Part shown: one piece after another, positions 34,153 through 43,459 of the stretch
Layout: the number at the start of each line of letters is the position of its first letter
Position numbering within the stretch: the stretch's first letter is position 1
NCBI RefSeq assembly: GCF_008123425.1
Contig: NZ_VSSS01000076.1
Span: forward strand, 1-64,000
DNA from: Bradyrhizobium rifense
GTDB lineage: Bacteria; Pseudomonadota; Alphaproteobacteria; Rhizobiales; Xanthobacteraceae
DNA length: 64,000 nt
Direction of reading: 5' to 3'
The notes under the pieces: generated by a model
The model's input: the letters and a program-made list of their open reading frames with translations, nothing else
The model's database searches: none
Told to the model about the DNA's origin: nothing
Made by a program: the position numbers and the translations under genes

Positions 34153-34650
34153 TCAGAACGGGATATCGTCGTCCATGTCGTTGTTGCGGCCACCACCGCC
34201 GCCGGCGGCCACGGCGCGGCGCGGTGCGCTGCTGACGGGACCGGATGAGCCGAAATCGCCGCCGGGCTCGTCGCCGAAGCTGCCGCCTCCCCCGCCACTG
34301 CGGCCATCGAGCATCGTCAGCGTCGAGTTGAAGCCCTGAAGCACGACCTCGGTGGAGTACTTCTCGACCCCCGCCTGATCAGTCCATTTGCGGGTCTGGA
34401 GCGCGCCCTCGATGTAAACCTTGGCGCCCTTCTTCAGGTACTGCTCGGCGACCTTGCAGAGACCTTCATTGAAGATCACGACGCGATGCCACTCGGTCTT
34501 TTCCTTGCGCTCGCCGCTGTTCTTGTCGCGCCAGGTCTCCGAGGTGGCGATGCTCAGATTCGCGATCGGCCGCCCGTCCTGGGTGCGGCGGATTTCCGGA
34601 TCCTTGCCGAGATTTCCGACCAGAATGACCTTGTTGACGCTTCCCGCCAT
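34153..34650 (-). CDS. ssb: single-stranded DNA-binding protein
   Basis: Encodes 165 residues from the ATG at 34650, 4 bp after GGAGAGCGGAG. OB fold 1-112 (MAGSVNKVILVGNLGKDPEI, 'TEWHRVVIFNEGLCKVAEQY', 'QGFNSTLTMLDGR'), a Gly-rich flexible linker and the partner-binding tail DMDDDIPF. An SOS box (34795-34809) lies upstream, so LexA control is likely. Its usual partner uvrA is on the other strand 2.4 kb away, with two barrel genes in between. Confidence 0.95.
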   Translation of the reverse strand: MAGSVNKVILVGNLGKDPEIRRTQDGRPIANLSIATSETWRDKNSGERKEKTEWHRVVIFNEGLCKVAEQYLKKGAKVYIEGALQTRKWTDQAGVEKYSTEVVLQGFNSTLTMLDGRSGGGGGSFGDEPGGDFGSSGPVSSAPRRAVAAGGGGGRNNDMDDDIPF

Positions 34651-35153
34651 CTCCGCTCTCCACTCCAAATGCCACTGAATTTCGAAAAGGCGCGCCCGCG
34701 CTGTCGCCTGTTGGGCCGACCCTATACGCTTACGAGCACCGATCGGCCCGCCGCACCCTCGGTTATCCCCATATATAGCATCGACGCGAGATTTGTTCCA
34801 GATTTGTTCCCATCAAAATCGCCCCTGAAAACGGCGCCCTCGGGGTGTCCTATGTCATCCCGTGTCCCGTCGACGGGACCCTTTACAGGCTCCTGCCTAC
34901 CAGCCGTTCCGTCGTCGCAAGTACTGATATCCTCCTGATTTCATTCGGAGATCGAAGGCCGGCCTCGCGCCGGCGGGTTCCCGATGGAAACTGCAGGTCA
35001 GCGATTGTTACATTTTGCGTTTGTTGTGACTTTTGAGAGACACAACTTGCGGCTTCAGTGGTGTAAGCACGTACCTAAGTTGGACCACAGCGTCCGACGC
35101 TGCTTCCGACGCACGGAAGTCCAAACAGAAACTGGGACTGGGATTTGTTGAAT
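34651..35153. other. intergenic region, ssb to first barrel gene
   Basis: No gene seen. It holds the SOS box at 34795-34809, an AT-rich piece around 34790, and a hairpin (34954-34972, AAGGCCGGCCTCGCGCCGG) nearly identical to the terminators behind the two barrel genes. Confidence 0.5.
34795..34809. promoter_or_regulatory. LexA (SOS) box for ssb
   Basis: GTTC-N7-GTTC (GAAC-N7-GAAC on the ssb strand), the LexA site of alphaproteobacteria, 145 bp before the ssb start. Confidence 0.75.
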
Positions 35154-35900
35154 ATGAAGAAGATTTTCTTGGCTTCGGCCTGTCTGCTCGCTCTCACCGG
35201 CGCCGCTTCGGCTGCCGATCTGGCGGCTCGCCCCTACACCAAGGCTCCGGTGGCCCTGGCTTCGGTCTACAACTGGGGCGGCTTCTACATCGGCGGCAAC
35301 GCCGGCGGCGGCTCGAGCCACAATTGCTGGGATACGACCACTGTGGCCGGCGCGGCGGTCCCCGTCACGGCTGAAGGTTGCCACAATGCAACCGGCGCCA
35401 TCGTCGGCGGCCAGATCGGCTATCGCTGGCAGTCCGCCAACTGGGTGTTCGGCCTCGAAGCCCAGGGCGATTGGGCTGACCTGAAGGGCTCGAACACCAG
35501 CTCGCCCGCCGCTTTCTTCCCGCTGGTGAACAACACTAAGATCGACGCCCTTGGCCTCTTCACCGGTCAGGTGGGTTACGCCTGGAACAACGTACTCTGG
35601 TACGTGAAGGGCGGCGCGGCCGTCACCCACAACAAGTTCAGCGGCACTCTGGCCGGCGTCACGTTCGGCTCAGCAAGCGAAACGCGTTGGGGTGGCGCCG
35701 TCGGCACCGGCATCGAATTCGGCTTCGCTCCGAACTGGTCGGTTGGCGTGGAATACAACCACCTTTTCATGGGCAAGCACACCGACACCTTCACGTTCCT
35801 TGGCGCGCCGTTCCGCAGCGACAGCATCAAGCAGGACGTGGATATGGCCACGGTTCGCGTGAACTACACCTTCGGCGGCCCGATCGTCGCGAAGTACTGA
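35154..35900 (+). CDS. outer-membrane beta-barrel protein, Omp31-like, copy 1
   Basis: Encodes 248 residues. Signal peptide 1-22 (ends ASAADL). The mature protein is an eight-strand barrel of the Omp31/RopB type: 'YNWGGFYIGGNAGGG', alternating aromatic strands, 'GLFTGQVGYAWNNVLWYVKG', 'NWSVGVEYNHLFMG', and a terminal strand VRVNYTFGGPIVAKY. A paralogue follows after 149 bp, and both carry the same style of terminator. Such barrels are abundant in the rhizobial envelope; the pore or adhesion role is not clear. Confidence 0.92.
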   Translation: MKKIFLASACLLALTGAASAADLAARPYTKAPVALASVYNWGGFYIGGNAGGGSSHNCWDTTTVAGAAVPVTAEGCHNATGAIVGGQIGYRWQSANWVFGLEAQGDWADLKGSNTSSPAAFFPLVNNTKIDALGLFTGQVGYAWNNVLWYVKGGAAVTHNKFSGTLAGVTFGSASETRWGGAVGTGIEFGFAPNWSVGVEYNHLFMGKHTDTFTFLGAPFRSDSIKQDVDMATVRVNYTFGGPIVAKY

Positions 35901-35933
35901 GCTTCGCCTCACAACCGACGTCACATCGTCACG

Positions 35934-35963
35934 AAAGGCCGGCCTCGCGCCGGCCTTTTTGTT
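35934..35963 (+). terminator. rho-independent terminator, barrel gene 1
   Basis: AAAGGCCGGC, five-base loop, GCCGGCCTTT then more T. Placed 33 bp after the stop. Confidence 0.85.
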
Positions 35964-36049
35964 TTCGCGGCCGGTGCGCTGAACCGTCAAGGAATCGTAG
36001 GGCGCGCGCATCGCGCCCGCGCATTGGTTCGGCGAGTTGGGGACGTGAA

Positions 36050-36805
36050 ATGAAGATCTGGGCAGTGGCTGCGATCAGCCTGTTCGCATTCGGTGCGCTT
36101 GCACCGGCCGTTGCCGCGGATCTCCCGCTCTATTCCAAGGCGCCGGTGGCGCCTGTACCCGCGCTCGAATGGACCGGCGTCTATGGCGGCCTCAATGGAG
36201 GCGGCGGCCTCGGCCATGCCTGCTGGAGCGTTGTCGGCCTCGGCGGTGTTGCGATCGATCCGGCTGTCGGCGAAGGCTGCCACAACGCCAGCGGCGGCAC
36301 GGTCGGTGCCCAGCTCGGCTATCGCTGGCAAAAGGCGCACTGGGTTCTCGGCGTGGAAGGCCAGGGCAACTGGGCCGACTTCAAGGGCAACAATGTTAGC
36401 CTGGTGCTGGCGCCGCTGAACAACCGGACCAGGATCGACAGCTTTGGTCTGTTCACCGGCCAGCTCGGCTACACCGTGAACAGCCTGCTGTTCTACGGCA
36501 AGGCTGGTGCTGCTGTCGCTCACGACAAATACGACGAGTTCATTCCCGGCGTCGGCGTCGTGTCCAACACGCTGAGCCAGACCCGCTGGGGCTACAGCGC
36601 AGGCTTCGGCGTGGAATACGCCTTTGCGGAGAACTGGTCGGTCGGCGGCGAGTACGACCATCTGTTCCTCGGCCATCACGGCGGCGATCTCGCGAGCAGC
36701 ATCCTCGTTCCGCCCGGACGCACCGAGCGGATCGGCCAGGACGTCGATATCGGGCTGATCCGCGTCAACTACCGCTGGGGCGGCCCAGTCGTCGCCAAAT
36801 ACTGA
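36050..36805 (+). CDS. outer-membrane beta-barrel protein, Omp31-like, copy 2
   Basis: Encodes 251 residues from the ATG at 36050 behind GGGGACG. Signal peptide 1-23. The barrel resembles copy 1 strand by strand ('LGYRWQKAHWVLGVEGQGNW', 'GLFTGQLGYTVNSLLFYGKA', 'NWSVGGEYDHLFLG', ending VNYRWGGPVVAKY), so the two arose by tandem duplication with clear divergence in loops. The last residue is the aromatic anchor expected for BAM insertion. Confidence 0.92.
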   Translation: MKIWAVAAISLFAFGALAPAVAADLPLYSKAPVAPVPALEWTGVYGGLNGGGGLGHACWSVVGLGGVAIDPAVGEGCHNASGGTVGAQLGYRWQKAHWVLGVEGQGNWADFKGNNVSLVLAPLNNRTRIDSFGLFTGQLGYTVNSLLFYGKAGAAVAHDKYDEFIPGVGVVSNTLSQTRWGYSAGFGVEYAFAENWSVGGEYDHLFLGHHGGDLASSILVPPGRTERIGQDVDIGLIRVNYRWGGPVVAKY

Positions 36806-36830
36806 GCGAGCCCGCGAATTCAGCGCCATC

Positions 36831-36857
36831 AGAGGCCGGCCTCACGCCGGCCTTTTG
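36831..36857 (+). terminator. rho-independent terminator, barrel gene 2
   Basis: AGGCCGGC, five-base loop, GCCGGCCT, then TTT. Same stem as behind barrel gene 1. Confidence 0.78.
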
Positions 36858-36955
36858 CTGTTCCGTTCGTCCCAATGCCGAGCTCTGCTGCCAAGTGCCG
36901 CCAGCGCGCCAACAATCCGTTGACGATTCGCAAGTCCCACTGGAAATCCGTCCTC

Positions 36956-36970
36956 GTTCTTCCTACGTTC
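36956..36970. promoter_or_regulatory. LexA (SOS) box for uvrA
   Basis: GTTC-TTCCTAC-GTTC, a perfect GTTC-N7-GTTC site, 99 bp before the uvrA start. Confidence 0.75.
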
Positions 36971-37068
36971 GCTGACAACCCCATCGGCGCCGATCCCGGT
37001 TCCGGGCGAAGCGCGCCTTTTACGTCGGCGCGATCGCGTACCTTTGGGATTCCTTGAGGGCAACTCGG

Positions 37069-40050
<2,982 letters not shown>

Positions 40051-40099
40051 GCTCCGTCGGCTTGCGTGACCGGGATCAAGCTACCGTGGAGTGATCTCC

Positions 40100-40153
40100 A
40101 TGCCCAGCTGAGCCTACACGCTCTTTCGCAACGCCATCATCGCCGAACAGCAA
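40100..40153 (+). pseudogene. interrupted 5' end of the 40154-40423 gene
   Basis: A GGAG and an ATG at 40100 open the same frame as the gene below, but codon 4 is TGA (40109-40111). The frame then runs on without stop into it. This looks like a nonsense change at the original start. Confidence 0.5.
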
Positions 40154-40423
40154 GTGACCTGCGTGTACGAGGGTCGCTATCGCGAGCTTTGCCCGCATAT
40201 CATCGGCACTGACAAGAGCGGCGGAGAGGCTGTGCTGGCCTGGCAGTTCGCCGGCGAGAGTAGTGGGCAGCTGCCGCAATGGCGCTGCCTGAAGCTCTCC
40301 AATGTCAGTGGCGACCAAGCGCGCGATGGCCGCTGGCATGAAGGCGGCTCGCATCGGACCACCCAGACCTGCATCAAGAACATCGATCTCGACGTCAATG
40401 TTCACGTGCGCAGATCGCGCTGA
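40154..40423 (+). CDS. small conserved protein, probably 5'-truncated
   Basis: Encodes 89 residues from the GTG at 40154. The body (CVYEGRYRELCPHIIGTDKS, 'AVLAWQFAGESSGQLPQWRC', 'DGRWHEGGSHRTTQTCIKNI') looks like a conserved WYL-type fold protein family of about 105-110 residues that I recall from rhizobia, with the N-terminal 17 residues lying upstream and interrupted by TGA. The GTG has no good ribosome site. It may be expressed in shortened form or be a decaying gene. It is 103 bp behind uvrA. Confidence 0.5.
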   Translation: MTCVYEGRYRELCPHIIGTDKSGGEAVLAWQFAGESSGQLPQWRCLKLSNVSGDQARDGRWHEGGSHRTTQTCIKNIDLDVNVHVRRSR

Positions 40424-40429
40424 GCACCG

Positions 40430-40556
40430 CTAGTTGCCGACGAATTCAATGACCGCCTCGCCCCGCGCGACAGCTATGGCAAACCGCATCGTATCCGGCG
40501 CGACGCATGGCTTCCGCGAGTGCAGGAGGAAGCTGAGCGTCGATCAGGTAGAGCAA
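40430..40556 (-). pseudogene. remnant of a DUF5615 (PIN-like) toxin gene
   Basis: Directly behind the DUF433 gene. A TTG at 40556 opens LLYLIDAQLPPALAEAMRRA, the start of DUF5615 toxins, and stops after 36 codons (40446). The tail 'FAIAVARGEAVIEFVGN' in another frame (down to 40430) resembles the C-terminal end of the same family. The middle, which holds the acidic active site, is missing. Confidence 0.6.
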
Positions 40557-40557
40557 G

Positions 40558-40785
40558 CTACTTGGCCGCTATGATCGGGTGATCAACCTGGCGCGCGGCG
40601 TAGGCGAGCGCCGCGTCGAGGTCGGCCTCTTCCAGGTATGGGTAATCTTCGAGGATGCTGTCGCGCGACTGCCCCGCGGACAATAGCGCCAAGACGTCGG
40701 CGACCGTGATTCGTAGATCGCGAATGCACGGGCGTCCATGCATACGCTGCGGGTCGACCGTAGTCCTTGCCAGTAGCTCCGACAT
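40558..40785 (-). CDS. DUF433 antitoxin
   Basis: Encodes 75 residues from the ATG at 40785 (MSELLARTTVDPQRMHGRPC). The DUF433 fold is clear: 'RDLRITVADVLALLSAGQSR', 'ILEDYPYLEEADLDAALAYA'. In intact systems it is a DNA-binding antitoxin for a DUF5615 nuclease-like toxin that follows directly; here the toxin is a 36-codon remnant. It is thus a solitary antitoxin that may still bind its own promoter. Confidence 0.82.
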   Translation of the reverse strand: MSELLARTTVDPQRMHGRPCIRDLRITVADVLALLSAGQSRDSILEDYPYLEEADLDAALAYAARQVDHPIIAAK

Positions 40786-40862
40786 CTGCCACCTCTTCCG
40801 ATGCAATATAGCATCTCCAACTGCATCTGTCAGCGCGCCGCCCGCGGTGCCCCCTCCCCGTC

Positions 40863-41513
40863 ATGCCCTACTCCCTCGCCATCTTCGACCTCGACGGCAC
40901 GCTCGTCGACAGCTTCCCCTGGTTCCTGCGCACCATCAACGACGTCGCCGACCGCTTCGGATTTCGGCGTGTCAGGGATAAGGATGTCGAGGAGCTGCGG
41001 CATGCGTCGACGCGCGAGATCCTCGCACGGCTCGAGGTGCCCGTGTGGAAGCTGCCGGCGATCGCGCGGCATGCGCGGCGGCTGAAGGGCGAAGCGGCGG
41101 CGGAGATTTCGCTGTTTGCGGGGGCCGAGGTGATGCTGCGAACGCTGGCCGAGAGCGGCGTGCAGCTCGCGCTGGTGACGTCGGACAGCGAGGTCAATGC
41201 GAAGGCCAAGCTCGGCGACGTCGCATCACTCTTCTCGCATTTCGACTGCGCGGCTTCGGTGTTCGGCAAGCCCGCGAAATTCCGCCGCGTGATCCGGCGC
41301 GCCGGCGTCGCCCCGCCAGAGGTCATTTCGATCGGCGACGAGGTCCGCGACATCGAGGCGGCGCGTGCGGTGGGGATTGCCTGCGGCGCGGTCAGCTGGG
41401 GCTATGCTGCGCCGGCCGCGTTGCAGGCGCTTGCGCCGGATTGCATGTTCGAACATATGCGCGACATTCCGGATACTCTATGCGGAAACGTAGGGTGGAT
41501 TAGCGAAGCGTAA
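40863..41513 (+). CDS. HAD-superfamily hydrolase
   Basis: Encodes 216 residues. Motif I is FDLDGTLVDSF (nucleophile Asp), motif II 'LALVTSDS', motif III Lys in 'VFGKPAKFRRVIRR', motif IV 'VISIGDEVRDIEAARAVG'. This is a phosphoglycolate-phosphatase-like subclass I enzyme with a helical cap; the substrate is unknown. The last residues (GNVGWISEA) and the stop codon come from the palindromic repeat at 41489-41580, so the original C-terminus has been replaced or extended. Confidence 0.88.
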   Translation: MPYSLAIFDLDGTLVDSFPWFLRTINDVADRFGFRRVRDKDVEELRHASTREILARLEVPVWKLPAIARHARRLKGEAAAEISLFAGAEVMLRTLAESGVQLALVTSDSEVNAKAKLGDVASLFSHFDCAASVFGKPAKFRRVIRRAGVAPPEVISIGDEVRDIEAARAVGIACGAVSWGYAAPAALQALAPDCMFEHMRDIPDTLCGNVGWISEA

Positions 41514-41580
41514 TCCACCACTGCTCGCATCCGCCGAGGCAGAAGCGGTGGGTTACGCCTTACGGCTAACCCACCCTACG
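41489..41580. repeat. palindromic intergenic repeat, family A
   Basis: CGTAGGGTGGATTAGCG at the left and GCTAACCCACCCTACG at the right, with an inner GTGGG/CCCAC-type arm; same family as 24310-24397. It supplies the end of the HAD gene and lies before the nucleoside hydrolase gene. Confidence 0.87.
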
Positions 41581-41614
41581 AATTGTTCGAGGAGATGGTG
41601 AATGACACTCACGG

Positions 41615-42532
41615 ATGCAGCCCGCCTCAAACTCCTCACCCCGCCGGCCGGCCGGCCGGTTGCGTGTCGTGCTCGACACCGACACCTACAACGAGATCGA
41701 CGACCAGTTCGCGCTGGTGCAGATGCTGCTGTCGCCGGAGCGTTTTGATGTCGAGGCGATCTATGCCGCACCGTTCTTCAACGCGCGTGCGGACAGTCCC
41801 GGCCACGGCATGGAGCTGAGCTATCAGGAGATCCTGCGCCTGCTGGAGCGCCTGAACGTTGCGCCGGATGGCCTGGTTCATCGCGGCGTCACCGACTATG
41901 TCGGTTCGGCCAAGATGGCGCAGCCAGCCCCCGCGGTGGACGACCTCGTGGCCCGGGCGCGCGCGGGCTCGCCTGACAACCCGCTCTACGTCATCGCCAT
42001 CGGCGCCATCAGCAACGTCGCCTCGGCGCTGCTCAGGGCCCCTGACATCATCGACCGGGTCGTGGTGGTCTGGCTCGGCGGCCATGCGCTGGAATGGCCT
42101 GACACCATCGAGTTCAACCTCAAGCAGGACGTCGGCGGCGCGCAGGTGCTGCTCGACAGCGGGGTGCCGCTCGTTCTCGTGCCCTGCCGGGGCGTCACCT
42201 CGCGCCTGCACGCGACGGTGCCGGAGATCGAGCGCTACGTCGAACCGCATGGCAGCATCGGCGCGTTCCTCGCGATGCGGTTCAAGGAGTATTCGTCGGA
42301 CCATATGGGCTGGGCCAAGGAGATCTGGGACATGGCGCCGGTCGGCTGGCTCCTCAATCCCATGTGGGCCCCTAGCGTGATCATCCCCGCCCCCGTTCTC
42401 ACCGAACAGATGACCTGGAGCGTCGACCGAAGGCGGCATCCGATCCGCTACGTGACCTATGTCGATCGCAATCCGATCCTGAAGGATTTTTTCATGAAGC
42501 TGCGGGACTTCGCCGCGTCGAAAGCACCGTAG
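41615..42532 (+). CDS. nucleoside hydrolase, start disrupted
   Basis: Encodes 305 residues as read. It splits ribonucleosides into base and ribose. The calcium-binding motif VVLDTDTYNEIDDQ lies near the N-terminus. The gene's natural start seems to be the ATG at 41602 behind GAGGAG (MTLTDAARLKLLTPPAG), but a run of four CCGG (41644-41659) shifts this by 4 bases relative to the rest; three copies would give an unbroken protein. The ATG at 41615 is in the right frame yet has no ribosome site. Either a real slippage mutation or a read error. Confidence 0.78.
   Translation: MQPASNSSPRRPAGRLRVVLDTDTYNEIDDQFALVQMLLSPERFDVEAIYAAPFFNARADSPGHGMELSYQEILRLLERLNVAPDGLVHRGVTDYVGSAKMAQPAPAVDDLVARARAGSPDNPLYVIAIGAISNVASALLRAPDIIDRVVVVWLGGHALEWPDTIEFNLKQDVGGAQVLLDSGVPLVLVPCRGVTSRLHATVPEIERYVEPHGSIGAFLAMRFKEYSSDHMGWAKEIWDMAPVGWLLNPMWAPSVIIPAPVLTEQMTWSVDRRRHPIRYVTYVDRNPILKDFFMKLRDFAASKAP
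41644..41659. repeat. (CCGG)4 tetranucleotide repeat
   Basis: Four tandem CCGG units in the 5' part of the nucleoside hydrolase gene. A change of one unit would join the natural start at 41602 to the main frame. Confidence 0.8.
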
Positions 42533-42611
42533 GGCGGATCAACGCAGGGTAATCCGCCAATTTGTCCCGGGGAGAAGGGCAATGGATCACGCTACGCTAG
42601 TCCGGCCCACC
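42528..42611. repeat. decayed palindromic repeat, family A
   Basis: CGTAGGGCGGATCAACG at 42528, with a diverged counterpart around 42576-42611 (GATCACGCTACGCTAGTCCG). It sits directly at the stop of the nucleoside hydrolase gene (CCGTAGGGC). Confidence 0.6.
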
Positions 42612-42677
42612 ACCCTCCACAATCTCTTGCGTTGCCCGACAGGCAAAACACGCTAGATCACGGTCAATGCTCTCCAA

Positions 42678-43250
42678 GCAAAACAATTCGCTTTACGCGA
42701 ATTCGGAAATGCATCATATTCCGGCCATCCCAACCCGGCCGAGGGGCGCTATCGCGATCGTCACGACACGCGGGATGGGACGTGGTGGACGTGGATCACA
42801 TCGGCGCGAAGGGTTTTGCAGGGCGGGCAACCGTGAGCAAAAGCGTCGCGCGCACGACCGGTGTGATCTGCGTACGGCGAAATCGTGTGGTCCTGGCGCC
42901 CGGGGTCTGTGCGCCAAGTCTTCCGGTGATGCGTTTGGCCCGACCGGGTCTCCGCATCAGCCATCCGTGAGGCGACGGGGGCAATAGTGCATCGCTCCCC
43001 GGGGAGAGCGCGACATAAGCCGTCAAACCACTACGCAGGGAAGGCCGGATGTTTGGCTTCACCTGTATGCCGCTGTGCAGCTTCTCGTAGCGCAACCATC
43101 GCACAGTGGACCGCGGGTGCCAGCCGGCACCCGGCCTTCCCTGCGCCCTCGGCACTTTCGAGGGCGGCAACCGCCGCAAAGCTCGGGCACGATGTGCCGC
43201 GAGGACGTCAAAGCGTGCCCGCGATCGCAGATGCCAATGGGACGATGAAG
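42678..43250. other. structured intergenic element, probably dispersed in Bradyrhizobium
   Basis: A 570-bp stretch without a credible gene. It contains AATTCGC-TTTAC-GCGAATT (42685-42703), a perfect 15-bp inverted repeat CGCAGGGAAGGCCGG (43034-43048) with CCGGCCTTCCCTGCG (43131-43145), nested GGGTGCC/GGCACCC, and a following hairpin GCCCTC/GAGGGC (43145-43165). I remember very similar sequence from many Bradyrhizobium intergenic regions; that is recollection, not a search. The remaining gap to 43459 holds TATAAT at 43294. Confidence 0.6.
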
Positions 43251-43459
43251 CTTACTCACGTCTTGCTTGCGGGAGGCTTGCCGGAACGATCCATATAATG
43301 CGGCACTTGGACGCAAAATCGTACCTGAGGTTGTCGTTCAGAATCGCAGCAATGAATTGTAACAATGTTTCTGTCTGCTGGCATGAGGCCAGCCCCTGCC
43401 TTGCGACCCGGCAATGATTGACGGACGTCCAGGACCCGCCGAGCCGTCAGGAATTCCCC

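Noticed and set aside
35003..35153. Search for a short gene before barrel gene 1
   Set aside because: All frames are short and lack start signals; the region fits a promoter and leader.
42632..43300. Several 60-130 codon frames on both strands
   Set aside because: They overlap each other and the inverted repeats, have Arg/Pro-rich nonsense-like products and no ribosome sites.
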